Positions 7,862 to 17,461 are shown, counted from the first letter of the stretch. The stretch is DNA of 64,000 bases from JANQIO01 sp965229625 (GCA_965229625.1 CBDDJJ010000002.1:1789534-1853533); one strand, 5' to 3'. A program made the numbers and translations. The notes: generated by a model from the sequence alone, not told the origin.

Positions 7862-10060
7862 GTGCGGTTGTGGTTGTCTCCCAAGTCGTTGTACTGGGCT
7901 CTTCTTGCCAGTTTCTTATCTCATTCTCTTTCTGGTTGTTTCAAAGCCGAACTGAATGGCCCTATCGAAGGGTCCACCATTGAGGTCAGGCACTATAACC
8001 CTGACTCACAGGCGCCGCCTTACTTCAGCACCACCGGCTTGAGCACCGCGGCCTACGAAGCAGTGTTTGGCGTCGACGGCTGGAACCAAAACACGGATGC
8101 GGCGCAGCTCAACCTGTTGGGGTGGGGAGTCGTGAGGGAAACCCAGGTTATCCCCTCTGAATACTATCTGGCAGAATCGGTGGGCGGGCAGGCGGTAGAC
8201 CTGAATGGAGACTCCGTAGTCGACGCCCAACCAACGCCCCTGGCCGGCAGCTTGCATGGGTACCTGACCGGAGAACAAATGCGCAGCACCCGGGCGCGGC
8301 TGAACCCGGTCACTGAAGCCATCTTTCAGCATATGAGCGGCGCTGCAGATATGTACTATCCGCTCTCGCCACAGCTCGACAAGTTTGCACAGAGATACGT
8401 CTCAGATCTGAACGAAGACGGGCAGATTGGCTACGAAGACCTGTTCGAACTGACTGCGGGCAATTTCCCCGCCGGTAACTTTCCTAACAAGGCCGCCTGG
8501 GACGCAATGATCGAGGCAGTGATCGCCGACGATCAGGACGCACTCACAGTTGCAAGCTTCGAGTTGCTGGGCATGAACAAGGCCAGCTTCGACCAGATTA
8601 CGGACGAGGTGCTTTACACCTGTGCCCGCGCTACCGGGGAGACCGACCTACCGGCGATACGTAACTTATTGTGCACCTTCGGGTCAGCCAGCAGCCTTGA
8701 AGGGATTGAGCAGATGCAGAACCTCGAGCATCTCGATCTCAGTTTCCTGAGACTGTTCTCTCAGGACGTGGAAGCGCTGGGCGCACTCACCCAACTCAGG
8801 ACTCTCATACTTGATGACAACAACCTCAGCGGGGGCGGCGCATTTCTGCAATCGCTAGTGAATCTCGAAACGCTGAGTCTGAACGATACGAATTTCGATC
8901 GCCTGAGCAATGTGGCCGGCCTCAGCAAACTGACGGAACTCAACCTCAATGGCAGTAGTTTCAGAAGCTTCTCTGGTACAGGGGCCCTCACATCGCTGGC
9001 AAGCCTTACCAGTCTGCGCACCTTGAACATGGAGGACGTGAGCGTAAACGACTTCTTCCAGGACGAGGAAGGCGTTACTCAAACACGCTCGAACTATTCT
9101 CCACTGGCGGAGATGACATGGCTGCGTGAACTGGACCTTTCGGGTAGCTCGGTAGAAAGCCATGATTTCCTGTATGGTCTGACCGGCCTGGAGTCTCTTG
9201 AAGTGGGCAGGGCAGCTTCATCCGCGAATGCTCTGGACATAGCGCAGCTCAGTGCACTCCGGAATCTTGCTCACCTCTCAATCCGCGGTACTGGCGTTGA
9301 CAATCTTTCAGCCCTCTCAGAGTTGAACGCCTTACGTTCGCTGATTCTGTCGATCTGGGACCTTGAATCGCTTGCAGCCCTGACTGGTCTGCCGCCGCTG
9401 CGCAGCCTGGACATGGAGATCACCTATCCGAGCGACTCAGTCCCGGACTGGGGCTTCTTTGATCAACAGGCTCAATTGGCCGAGCTTGAACTCACAGTCT
9501 CCGAGCAGGAGTCCTTTCCCGGTGGGGGTGGCCTTATTTCTCCAGCGACCTTTGACCTGTGGAACCTCTCTACGAACACCGCATTGGAGCAGTTGTTGGT
9601 CAACGCCAACGTAGAAAACCTTAACGCACTCGTGGGCCTCACAGGTATTACAGCCTTAAATCTCCGCGGCACTGATATCAGCGACCTGTCTCCCCTGTCA
9701 GGCATGACTTCCATGGTTTCGCTGATACTCAGCGACTCCACCCGTGGGGCGGGAGGCACTGGCCCTCTGAATCTAGCACCGCTAAGCCAGATGGTGCTGT
9801 TGGAGTCACTCAGCCTCACCGTTGGGGCACCCGCGGACATTTCCGTGCTGCGCAATTTCCAGCAGCTCGAAGAGCTGACAATCGCCCTCGGAGAGGTCGA
9901 GGACTTTGCGCCTCTGTTCGAGCTGCCGAACCTCAGGCGCCTGCAGCCGATCATCGCTGACACAACCAGTGAAACAGGGGCCGCTGCCTGCGCGGCATTG
10001 GCCGAATTGGCGTTACAGCGGCCCTACCTGAGTTTCTCTTCAAGCGCGGGTTGCCCGTAG
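7862..10060 (+). CDS. Leucine-rich-repeat lipoprotein with Ca-binding-type loops
   Basis: 732 residues from a GTG at 7862 with AGGAG about nine bases upstream. The N-terminus is a lipoprotein signal with lipobox LSGC (Cys26). Residues about 30-270 form a unique domain with two Asp-rich loops resembling EF-hand or dockerin calcium loops (from D113: DLNGDSVVD; from D182: DLNEDGQIGYED). From about 280 to 700 there are internalin-like leucine-rich repeats (LEHLDLS, LRTLILDDNNL, LTELNLNGS and so on). It is likely anchored in the outer membrane and used for protein binding; the partner is unknown. The gene interrupts the ctpA-yibQ order and appears less G+C-rich than its neighbours by eye. Confidence 0.85.
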   Translation: MRLWLSPKSLYWALLASFLSHSLSGCFKAELNGPIEGSTIEVRHYNPDSQAPPYFSTTGLSTAAYEAVFGVDGWNQNTDAAQLNLLGWGVVRETQVIPSEYYLAESVGGQAVDLNGDSVVDAQPTPLAGSLHGYLTGEQMRSTRARLNPVTEAIFQHMSGAADMYYPLSPQLDKFAQRYVSDLNEDGQIGYEDLFELTAGNFPAGNFPNKAAWDAMIEAVIADDQDALTVASFELLGMNKASFDQITDEVLYTCARATGETDLPAIRNLLCTFGSASSLEGIEQMQNLEHLDLSFLRLFSQDVEALGALTQLRTLILDDNNLSGGGAFLQSLVNLETLSLNDTNFDRLSNVAGLSKLTELNLNGSSFRSFSGTGALTSLASLTSLRTLNMEDVSVNDFFQDEEGVTQTRSNYSPLAEMTWLRELDLSGSSVESHDFLYGLTGLESLEVGRAASSANALDIAQLSALRNLAHLSIRGTGVDNLSALSELNALRSLILSIWDLESLAALTGLPPLRSLDMEITYPSDSVPDWGFFDQQAQLAELELTVSEQESFPGGGGLISPATFDLWNLSTNTALEQLLVNANVENLNALVGLTGITALNLRGTDISDLSPLSGMTSMVSLILSDSTRGAGGTGPLNLAPLSQMVLLESLSLTVGAPADISVLRNFQQLEELTIALGEVEDFAPLFELPNLRRLQPIIADTTSETGAAACAALAELALQRPYLSFSSSAGCP

Positions 10061-10161
10061 CCGCCGCCGAGGGCTTGCATCCGTAGAGAAACTGATCCTA
10101 AGCTGCACCTGCCATACTCCGGAGACGGGGGGCACTCTTGTTTCGCTAAAGGACACCTCTC

Positions 10162-12315
10162 ATGCATAAGGCGCTTCTTCTGGTTGCCCTCGGCATCGCA
10201 GTCGTCGGCTGCTCCAAGCAGGATTCACAGTCGACATCCCCGCAAGCGATAACGCCTGCAACCCTCAGCTATCCCGATACACGACGCGAAACGGTGGCAG
10301 ATACCTACTTTGGCGTGGAGGTCAGCGACCCCTACCGCTGGCTGGAGGATGACCGCAGCGAGGAAACCGCGGCCTGGGTGAAAGAGCAGAACGTTGTCAC
10401 CCGCGCCTACCTGGATGCCATTCCCTACCGCGACAAGATTGCCGCCACCCTGGAAAAGCTGCTCGACTATGAGCGGGAGTCTGCGCCGTTCTTTGAGGGC
10501 GACTACACCTATTTCTACCGCAACGACGGCCTCCAGAACCAGGATGTACTGTTCCGCCAGAAAGGCGACGCTGAAGCCGAGGTATTCCTGGACCCCAACG
10601 GCTTTAGTGACGACGGCACCGTCAGCATGTCCACCGTCAGCTTCTCCCGCGACGGCAAGCTGGTGGCCTACCAACTGTCGGAAGGCGGCAGTGACTGGCG
10701 CACGATCGTCGTGCGCGACGTCGAGTCCGGCGACACTATCGGCGACCCGATTGTCGACGTGAAATTCAGCGGCATTGCCTGGCGCGGAAACGAGGGCTTC
10801 TACTATTCCAGCTACGACAAGCCGGAGGGCAGCGAGCTGTCGGCCATGACCGACCAGCACAAGCTCTACTTCCACAAGATCGGCACGCCGCAGGCAGAAG
10901 ACGAGCTGGTGTTCGGCGGCACAGACGCGCAGAAGCACCGCTACGTGGGCGGCAGCGTGACCGAGGATGACCGGTTCCTCAGCATCTACGGCGCCAACTC
11001 CACCTCGGGCAACCGCCTGTTCCTGGTGGACCTCGCCGCAGAAACACCCGAGCTGGCGACGATCCTTGTCGAGGAAGATGCCGACGCCCAGGTGATCGAC
11101 TCCGACGGCGACACGCTGTTCATCAAGACCAACCGCGAGGCGCCCAACGGCCGCGTCGTGAGCGTGGGCGCGTCAGCACCGGGGCCCTCCAACTGGAAAG
11201 ACGTGATTCCGGAAACGGACAACGTGCTGGAGGTGACGACCGGCGCCAACTATTTCTTTGCCACTTACATGATCGACGCGCTCAGCCAGGTAAAGCAGTT
11301 CACCCGCGAGGGAGAACTGGTGCGTGAGATTGCCCTGCCCGACCTGGGCACGGCGTCAGGCTTTGAAGGCAAGCAGGAACAGGAGACCCTCTACTTCAGC
11401 TTCAATAACTATCGCCTGCCGCCGAGCATTTTCCAGCTCAACCCGGCGACCGGAGAGACTGGCCTGTACCGCGCGTCTAGCTCGAAATTTGAGTCGGACC
11501 GGTTTGTAACCGAGCAGGTGTTCTACAAGTCAAAGGACGGTACCCGGGTACCCATGACCATCACCTACGCCAGGGGCACGCCGTTGGACGGCAGCGCACC
11601 GGCCATGCTGTACGGTTATGGCGGTTTCGATATCAGCCTGCGCCCGCGCTTCAGCAGCGTGGTGGCCGCCTGGCTGGACCTGGGCGGTATCTACGCGGTA
11701 CCCAATATCCGCGGCGGCGGTGAGTACGGCAAGGCCTGGCACCTCGCCGGCACCAAGCAGCAGAAGCAGAATGTGTTCGACGATTTCATTGCCGCGGCCG
11801 AGTACCTGATCGCCAACGGCTATGCCAGCAAGGAAACCCTCGCGCTGCGCGGCGGCTCCAACGGCGGCCTGCTGGTAGGCGCCGTAATGACCCAGCGGCC
11901 CGACCTGTTCCAGGTGGCGCTGCCCGCCGTTGGCGTACTCGATATGCTGCGCTACCACACCTTCACCGCCGGCGCCGGCTGGGCCTACGACTACGGCACC
12001 TCGGAAGAGAGTGAAGATATGTTCCGCTACCTGCTGGGCTACTCGCCGCTGCACAACCTCAAGCCGGGTACCAGCTACCCTGCCACCCTGGTCACCACTG
12101 CCGACCACGACGACCGCGTGGTACCGGCGCACTCCTTCAAGTTTGCCGCCGAGCTGCAGCACGACCAGGCCGGCAAAGCGCCGGTGTTGATCCGCATTGA
12201 ATCCGACGCCGGCCACGGCGCCGGCACGCCGACCAGCAAAATCATCGACCAGTATGCGGATATCTGGGGCTTTGCCCTTTACAACCTGGGGGTGGCAGCG
12301 CTGGGCGCAGAGTGA
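10162..12315 (+). CDS. Prolyl oligopeptidase (S9A) lipoprotein
   Basis: 717 residues. A lipobox VVGC (Cys17) follows a short hydrophobic signal, so this copy is probably membrane-anchored and periplasmic. The N-terminal SDPYRWLEDD segment and the seven-bladed propeller are typical of prolyl oligopeptidases. The alpha/beta-hydrolase domain carries the nucleophile S566 in RGGSNGG, the acid in DHDDRVV (648-654) and H685 in GHGAG. The family cleaves short peptides after proline. It may be co-transcribed with the LRR lipoprotein 101 bp upstream. The start at 10162 gives a complete lipoprotein signal. Confidence 0.94.
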   Translation: MHKALLLVALGIAVVGCSKQDSQSTSPQAITPATLSYPDTRRETVADTYFGVEVSDPYRWLEDDRSEETAAWVKEQNVVTRAYLDAIPYRDKIAATLEKLLDYERESAPFFEGDYTYFYRNDGLQNQDVLFRQKGDAEAEVFLDPNGFSDDGTVSMSTVSFSRDGKLVAYQLSEGGSDWRTIVVRDVESGDTIGDPIVDVKFSGIAWRGNEGFYYSSYDKPEGSELSAMTDQHKLYFHKIGTPQAEDELVFGGTDAQKHRYVGGSVTEDDRFLSIYGANSTSGNRLFLVDLAAETPELATILVEEDADAQVIDSDGDTLFIKTNREAPNGRVVSVGASAPGPSNWKDVIPETDNVLEVTTGANYFFATYMIDALSQVKQFTREGELVREIALPDLGTASGFEGKQEQETLYFSFNNYRLPPSIFQLNPATGETGLYRASSSKFESDRFVTEQVFYKSKDGTRVPMTITYARGTPLDGSAPAMLYGYGGFDISLRPRFSSVVAAWLDLGGIYAVPNIRGGGEYGKAWHLAGTKQQKQNVFDDFIAAAEYLIANGYASKETLALRGGSNGGLLVGAVMTQRPDLFQVALPAVGVLDMLRYHTFTAGAGWAYDYGTSEESEDMFRYLLGYSPLHNLKPGTSYPATLVTTADHDDRVVPAHSFKFAAELQHDQAGKAPVLIRIESDAGHGAGTPTSKIIDQYADIWGFALYNLGVAALGAE

Positions 12316-12456
12316 CGCGATAGCACTCCCTGTATGGGCAGCACGGCGCCGATGCGCGCCGTGTTGCCAACTCCGTCACATTTCCAGCATTTATCCCGTT
12401 TTCCTGCCGCTGTATTGCATTGACGGCCCCCAATGGCGGTTTTTATTCTGGCCCGC

Positions 12457-13218
12457 ATGAAGTGGTTACTAACCAGCCTGTTCATACTGCTCGCCAGCGC
12501 TGCAAGCGCCGAGCCGCCGATCCTGGTCGTCATCATCGACGACCTGGGCTACGAACTTGATACCGGGCAGAAAGCCGCGGCGCTGCCCGGCAAGGTGAAC
12601 CTGGCAATTCTGCCGCACACACCCAACGCCAAAGCCATCGCGCGGCTGGGCATGGCGGCGGGCAAGGAAATCATGCTGCACGCGCCCATGAGCAACCTGC
12701 ACCGGAAACCGCTGGGACGGGGCGCCCTCACCACCACCATGCCGGAAGAGGAACTGCGCAAGACCCTGATCCGCAGCATCAATAGCACGCCCGGGGTGCG
12801 TGGGGTGAACAATCACATGGGCAGCCTGCTCACCAGCCAGCGCGAGCCGATGGGTTGGGTGATGGAAGAGTTGTCCCGGCGCGGCCTGTACTACGTGGAC
12901 AGCCGCACCACCGCCAACTCAGTGGCGGCGGACATGGCGGCCCGGGCCGGCGTTCCCCACCTGTCGCGCAACGTGTTTCTCGATCACCAGATCGACAGCA
13001 CGGCAATTCACTACCGGTTCAAGGAATCCCTGGCGATAGCAGACGCCGTGGGCATGGCCATAGCGATCGGCCACCCGCATGAGGAGACCCTGGACTACCT
13101 GCGCAGGCAGCTACCCAGGCTGGAAAAGCAGGGATATCAGCTCAAGCTGGTGTCGGAAGTGCTGGCGCCGCAATTGGCGCAGGCAAAGCCGAGAGCACTC
13201 CCGGCCGGCGCTGACTAA
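12457..13218 (+). CDS. yibQ: Divergent polysaccharide deacetylase YibQ
   Basis: About 253 residues. A signal peptide (MKWLLTSLFILLASAASA) is followed by the family pattern: VVIIDDLGY, LAILPHTP, LHAPMSN, NNHMGS, YYVDSRT and IGHPHEET, marking the divergent polysaccharide-deacetylase (DUF610) fold. The natural substrate is not established. Its genomic link to envC and ctpA suggests a cell-envelope role. ATG 12457 was chosen because it starts the signal peptide cleanly; an upstream in-frame ATG at 12433 would add eight residues and neither has a strong ribosome-binding site. It ends convergently with hisF (4-base overlap). Confidence 0.9.
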   Translation: MKWLLTSLFILLASAASAEPPILVVIIDDLGYELDTGQKAAALPGKVNLAILPHTPNAKAIARLGMAAGKEIMLHAPMSNLHRKPLGRGALTTTMPEEELRKTLIRSINSTPGVRGVNNHMGSLLTSQREPMGWVMEELSRRGLYYVDSRTTANSVAADMAARAGVPHLSRNVFLDHQIDSTAIHYRFKESLAIADAVGMAIAIGHPHEETLDYLRRQLPRLEKQGYQLKLVSEVLAPQLAQAKPRALPAGAD

Positions 13219-13982
13219 AGCCGCATTTCGATACCGCGCGCGGCCATGTGTTGCTTGGCCTGCTGCACCGTGTACTCACCGAAATGGAAGATGCTCGCCG
13301 CCAGCACCGCGTCGGCGCCGCCTTGCAGCACGCCTTCGGCCAGGTGGTCGAGATTACCCACCCCCCCGGAGGCAATCACCGGAATCGAGACCGCGTCACT
13401 GATCGCGCGCGTCACGGCGAGATCGAAGCCGTCGCGGGTGCCGTCACGGTCCATGCTGGTCAGCAGGATTTCCCCGGCACCGAAGTCGGCCATGCGGACG
13501 GCCCATTCAACGGCATCGATGCCGGTGGGTTTGCGCCCGCCGTGGGTGAAAATCTCCCAACGCGGTTCGTCCGCTTCCACGCGCTTGGCATCGATGGCTA
13601 CCACGATGCACTGGGAGCCGAAGCGCTCGGCCGCCCGCTTCACAAACTCGGGCTCGCGGATGGCCGCGGAGTTGATGCTGACCTTGTCGGCACCGGCATT
13701 GAGCATCTCGCGGATGTCTTCCACCTTGCGGATACCACCCCCCACCGTGAGCGGGATAAACACTTCGGCGGCAATCGCCTCTACCGTGTGCACGGTGGTG
13801 TCCCGCTCTTCGTGGGTGGCCGTGATATCCAGGAAGGTGATTTCGTCGGCGCCCTGCTCGTTGTAGCGGCGGGAGATTTCCACCGGGTCACCGGCATCGC
13901 GGATATCGACGAAGTTCACACCCTTCACCACGCGGCCGTTGTCCACGTCGAGGCAGGGGATGATGCGTTTCGCGAGCCCCAC
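13215..13982 (-). CDS. hisF: Imidazole glycerol phosphate synthase, cyclase subunit HisF
   Basis: 255 residues of a (beta/alpha)8 barrel beginning with GLAKRIIPCLDVDNGRVVKG, the canonical HisF start with the catalytic aspartate in CLDVD; the second catalytic aspartate is in SMDRDGT. With HisH it turns PRFAR and ammonia into imidazole-glycerol phosphate and AICAR. It starts with GTG, whose first base is the last base of the hisA stop (TAGTG), so it is translationally coupled. Last gene of hisB-hisH-hisA-hisF. Confidence 0.98.
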   Translation of the reverse strand: MGLAKRIIPCLDVDNGRVVKGVNFVDIRDAGDPVEISRRYNEQGADEITFLDITATHEERDTTVHTVEAIAAEVFIPLTVGGGIRKVEDIREMLNAGADKVSINSAAIREPEFVKRAAERFGSQCIVVAIDAKRVEADEPRWEIFTHGGRKPTGIDAVEWAVRMADFGAGEILLTSMDRDGTRDGFDLAVTRAISDAVSIPVIASGGVGNLDHLAEGVLQGGADAVLAASIFHFGEYTVQQAKQHMAARGIEMRL

Positions 13983-14719
13983 TAACCCGCGACCTCGTCA
14001 CTCAGGCGCTGGGCCTCGCTCAAATCGAGGGTCCCTTCATAGATCGCCCTGCCGGTAATGGCACCGACAATACCCTCGCCGCTCACTGCCGCGAGCGCGC
14101 GGATATCGTCCAGGTTGGTAATCCCGCCGGAGGCAATCACCGGGATACTGGCGGCCCGCGCCATCTCGAGGGTGGCTTCGACATTCACACCCTGCATCAT
14201 GCCGTCGCGGGCAATGTCGGTGTAGACGATGGCGCTGACGCCGTCGCCTTCAAAGCGCCGGGCAAGATCGGTGGCCTTCACTTCAGACACCTCGGCCCAG
14301 CCGTCGGTGGCCACCAGCCCGGCCTTCGCATCCAGCCCGACAATCACCTTGCCCGGGAAAGCGGCGCAGGCCTCAGCAACAAATTCCGGCTCCTTGACGG
14401 CCTTGGTGCCAAGGATCACAAAACTCACGCCGGCATTCACGTAGTGCTCGATGGTCGCCAGGCTGCGAATACCGCCACCGATCTGGATCGGCAGCTCCGG
14501 GTAGGCCGCGGCAATGCGCTCGACTGGTTCGCCATTGACAGGCTCCCCTTCAAACGCCCCGTTCAGGTCCACCAGGTGCAGGCGGCGCGCGCCGGCTTCT
14601 ACCCAGCGAGCGGCCATGGCCAGCGGGTCGTCGGAGAACACGGTGGAGTCTTCCATCAGGCCCTGGCGCAGGCGCACGCAGGCACCGTCCTTGAGGTCAA
14701 TGGCGGGGATTACCAGCAT
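13982..14719 (-). CDS. hisA: ProFAR isomerase HisA
   Basis: 245 residues with the barrel signatures MLVIPAIDLKDG (catalytic Asp at the end of the first strand), QIGGGIRS, YTDIARDGMMQG (second catalytic Asp) and IASGGI. HisA carries out the Amadori rearrangement of ProFAR to PRFAR in histidine biosynthesis. It starts eight bases after hisH and overlaps hisF by one base. Confidence 0.98.
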   Translation of the reverse strand: MLVIPAIDLKDGACVRLRQGLMEDSTVFSDDPLAMAARWVEAGARRLHLVDLNGAFEGEPVNGEPVERIAAAYPELPIQIGGGIRSLATIEHYVNAGVSFVILGTKAVKEPEFVAEACAAFPGKVIVGLDAKAGLVATDGWAEVSEVKATDLARRFEGDGVSAIVYTDIARDGMMQGVNVEATLEMARAASIPVIASGGITNLDDIRALAAVSGEGIVGAITGRAIYEGTLDLSEAQRLSDEVAG

Positions 14720-14727
14720 AGGAAACT

Positions 14728-15381
14728 CTAGGTTTGTCCATTCCAGTGGAGGAAGTTGCGCAGCAGGGTCAGGCCGGCGTCCGCACTTTTCTCCGGGTGA
14801 AACTGCACCGCGAACAGGTTGTCGCGCGCGATGGCGGCGTCAAAGCCGACACCGTAGTCGGCGCGGCCAGCCACCAGCGCGCGGTCGGCGCAGTCGGCGT
14901 AGTAGCTGTGTACGAAGTAGAAACGCGATCCGTTCTCTATACCCTGCCACAGCGGGTGATCGAGCGTCTGCTCCACCTGGTTCCAGCCCATATGCGGCAC
15001 CTTGAGGCGCTGGCCCTCAGCATCGCGATGGTCGTCACCGAAGTAGCGCACCTCACCCTGCACCAGGTCCAGGCAGTCGACGCCATCATTCTCCTCGCTG
15101 TGGGTCAGCAGTGATTGCATGCCCACGCAGATGCCCAGCACCGGGATATGGCGAGACTCCAGCACATCCAGCAGCAGTTTATCGCACTCGAGGCGGCGGA
15201 TTTCCGCCATGCAATCGCGAATGGCACCGACCCCCGGGAAGATCACCCGCTCGGCCTCGCCAATCTGTGCGGGGTCGTGGCTGACCAGCACCCGTTGCGC
15301 GCCCACGTGTTTCAAGGCGCTGGCGACGGAGTGCAGGTTGCCCATGCCGTAGTCGATGACGGCGACGGTGCCTGCAGTCAT
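14728..15381 (-). CDS. hisH: Imidazole glycerol phosphate synthase, glutaminase subunit HisH
   Basis: 217 residues of a class I glutamine amidotransferase: VAVIDYGMGN at the start, the nucleophile cysteine in LGICVGMQ, and the His-Glu pair in FHPEKS. It supplies ammonia to HisF. hisB is nine bases upstream and hisA eight bases downstream, so the four genes form one operon. Confidence 0.98.
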   Translation of the reverse strand: MTAGTVAVIDYGMGNLHSVASALKHVGAQRVLVSHDPAQIGEAERVIFPGVGAIRDCMAEIRRLECDKLLLDVLESRHIPVLGICVGMQSLLTHSEENDGVDCLDLVQGEVRYFGDDHRDAEGQRLKVPHMGWNQVEQTLDHPLWQGIENGSRFYFVHSYYADCADRALVAGRADYGVGFDAAIARDNLFAVQFHPEKSADAGLTLLRNFLHWNGQT

Positions 15382-15390
15382 GGTGCGGTC

Positions 15391-15987
15391 CTAAAGAACA
15401 CCCTTGGTAGAAGGCGTGGTGCCCGCCGCGCGGGGATCCGCTGTCAGTGCCATGCGCAGGGCGCGTCCGAAGGCCTTGAACACCGTCTCCGCCTGGTGGT
15501 GGCTGTTGTGGCCGCGCAGGTTGTCGATGTGCAGAGTGACGGCGGCGTGATTCACGAAGCCCTGGAAGAACTCGATGAACAGGTCCACGTCGAAGCCGCC
15601 CACCTGGGCACGGGTGAAATCCACGTGGAATTCCAGGCCCGGGCGGCCGGAGAAATCGACGACCACACGCGACAGTGCTTCATCCAGCGGCACGTAGGCA
15701 TGGCCATAGCGGTTGATGCCTTTCTTGTCGCCAACCGCCTTCGCCATGGCCTGGCCCAGGGTGATACCAATGTCTTCCACCGTGTGGTGGGCGTCGATAT
15801 GCAGGTCGCCTTTGGCGACGATGTCGAGATCGATGAGCCCATGACGCGCCACCTGGTCCAGCATGTGCTCCAGGAAGGGAATGCCGGTGTCGAGCCGGCA
15901 CTCACCGCTGCCGTCGAGGTTTACCGCGACGGTAATCTGCGTCTCCAGCGTGTTACGTTCCACGCTTGCACTGCGGCTGTCGGTCAT
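15391..15987 (-). CDS. hisB: Imidazoleglycerol-phosphate dehydratase HisB
   Basis: 198 residues from ATG 15987 with the paired metal-binding motifs GIPFLEHMLDQ, DAHHTVEDIGI, GFDVDLFIEFF and NSHHQAETVFK, which coordinate the two manganese ions. This is the monofunctional dehydratase, without the phosphatase domain found in enteric HisB. An in-frame ATG 36 bases upstream was rejected because the family starts at the inner site. First gene of hisBHAF; a TATAAT box is 57 bp upstream. Confidence 0.97.
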   Translation of the reverse strand: MTDSRSASVERNTLETQITVAVNLDGSGECRLDTGIPFLEHMLDQVARHGLIDLDIVAKGDLHIDAHHTVEDIGITLGQAMAKAVGDKKGINRYGHAYVPLDEALSRVVVDFSGRPGLEFHVDFTRAQVGGFDVDLFIEFFQGFVNHAAVTLHIDNLRGHNSHHQAETVFKAFGRALRMALTADPRAAGTTPSTKGVL

Positions 15988-16043
15988 GTGCGTCTCCGGG
16001 TCCAACGTGAGGGCGGTAATCACCCTGCTCGAAAGAGCCGCGC

Positions 16044-16049
16044 ATTATA
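16044..16049 (-). promoter_or_regulatory. -10 element candidate for the hisBHAF operon
   Basis: A perfect TATAAT on the minus strand, 57 bp before hisB. A TTGACC hexamer lies upstream but only 12 bp away, too close for a normal -35; the hexamer at the usual distance is poor. It lies in the 113-bp divergent gap between hisB and mutY. Confidence 0.45.
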
Positions 16050-16100
16050 GGCCAAAGCGCTGGTCAATACATCGGCGCTCTGTAGGGGGAATACCGTACA

Positions 16101-17183
16101 ATGATCGACCCTCAAGGATGTGTCACCGTGATATCAGCCGACCGATTCCAGCGCCAGGTGCTGCAGTGGTTTGACCGCCACGGCCGCCACGACCTGCCCT
16201 GGCAGCACCCCCGCAGCCCCTACCGGGTCTGGCTGAGCGAGGTGATGTTGCAGCAGACCCAGGTGAAGACCGTCATCCCCTATTTCGAACGCTTCCTCGA
16301 GCGCTTCCCGGATGTGGCCGCGCTGGCCGCCGCAGAGGAAGACGAGGTGCTGCACCTGTGGACCGGCCTTGGCTACTACGCCCGGGCCCGCAACCTGCTG
16401 AAATGCGCCCGGGTGGTGGTCGATGAGCACGACGGGGAGTTCCCCACCAGCGTGGAAGCGCTGGAGGCCCTGCCCGGGATCGGCCGCAGCACCGCCGGCG
16501 CTATTGTCAGCATGGCCCATGGAGAACCCGCAGCCATTTTAGACGGCAACGTAAAGCGGGTACTGGCCCGCTTTGCCGCCATACCGGGCTGGCCAGGCCA
16601 GACAGCGGTGCACCACCAGCTCTGGATGGTGGCCGAGCGCTTCACTCCCGAGAAGCGTTGTGCTGACTATACCCAGGCGATGATGGACCTGGGCGCCACC
16701 CTGTGCACCCGCAGCAAACCCGCCTGCGACCTCTGCCCGCTGGTGGATGATTGCGCCGCCCACGCCGCCGGCACCCAGGCCGACTACCCGGGCAGGAAAC
16801 CCAAGAAGGCGCTGCCCGTGCGCGCCACCACCATGCTGCTGGTGTGCTCTCCGGACGATGCCGTGTGGCTGACCCGGCGCCCCAGCGAAGGCCTGTGGGG
16901 CGGGCTGTGGAGTTTCCCGGAAGTGGAGGATGAAAGCGCAGCCCTAGGCTACTGCCTGGACCAGTTCGGCCTGGCACCGGCAGCGACCGAAAGCTGGGCA
17001 CCCCTGCGTCACACCTTCAGCCACTACCACCTGGATATCCAGCCCCTGCGGCTGACTCTCGCGGCCACCCCCGGCGCCATCATGGAGAGTGGGCAGCAGC
17101 TCTGGTATAACTGGGCCGCACCTGACACCGTGGGCCTGGCCGCCCCGGTGGCCCGCCTGATCAAGATGTTGGAGGAACTATGA
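16101..17183 (+). CDS. mutY: A/G-specific adenine glycosylase MutY
   Basis: 360 residues, normal for MutY. The helix-hairpin-helix EALPGIGRSTAGAI is followed by the catalytic-Asp region (AILDGNVKRVLAR). A [4Fe-4S] cluster is predicted from C202, C209, C212 and C218 (C-x6-C-x2-C-x5-C). The C-terminal NUDIX-like domain (about 235-355) with LWGGLWSFPE recognises 8-oxoG. The enzyme removes adenine mispaired with 8-oxoguanine. The ATG at 16101 has GGGGGA about 10 bases upstream. Its stop overlaps the yggX start (ATGA), the standard mutY-yggX pairing. Confidence 0.97.
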   Translation: MIDPQGCVTVISADRFQRQVLQWFDRHGRHDLPWQHPRSPYRVWLSEVMLQQTQVKTVIPYFERFLERFPDVAALAAAEEDEVLHLWTGLGYYARARNLLKCARVVVDEHDGEFPTSVEALEALPGIGRSTAGAIVSMAHGEPAAILDGNVKRVLARFAAIPGWPGQTAVHHQLWMVAERFTPEKRCADYTQAMMDLGATLCTRSKPACDLCPLVDDCAAHAAGTQADYPGRKPKKALPVRATTMLLVCSPDDAVWLTRRPSEGLWGGLWSFPEVEDESAALGYCLDQFGLAPAATESWAPLRHTFSHYHLDIQPLRLTLAATPGAIMESGQQLWYNWAAPDTVGLAAPVARLIKMLEEL

Positions 17184-17461
17184 GCCGCACGGTCTTCTGC
17201 CGCCGCTACCAGGAAGAGTTGGAAGGGCTCGCCGCGCCCCCCTACCCGGGCCCCAAAGGCCAGGACATTTTCGACAATGTATCGAAAAAGGCCTGGGACG
17301 AATGGCAGGGTCACCAGACCATGCTGATCAACGAGAAGGGCCTCAACATGATGGACCCGGAGTCCCGCAAGTACCTGACCGGGGAGATGGATAAATTCCT
17401 CTCCGGGGAGGACTTCGATCGGGCTGAAGGCTACGTCCCGCCTGAGGATTCGGGCGCTTGA
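17180..17461 (+). CDS. yggX: Fe(II)-trafficking / oxidative-damage protection protein YggX
   Basis: 93 residues starting MSRTVFCRRYQEELEGL, the conserved YggX start with its single cysteine (C7), and containing the WDEWQGHQTMLINEKGLN segment. The family protects iron-sulfur clusters from oxidation and may carry labile Fe(II). It overlaps mutY by four bases, so it is translationally coupled to a repair enzyme that itself needs a [4Fe-4S] cluster. Confidence 0.97.
   Translation: MSRTVFCRRYQEELEGLAAPPYPGPKGQDIFDNVSKKAWDEWQGHQTMLINEKGLNMMDPESRKYLTGEMDKFLSGEDFDRAEGYVPPEDSGA

Noticed and set aside
15115..16050. 311-residue plus-strand frame
   Set aside because: Antisense to hisH and hisB, both fully conserved.
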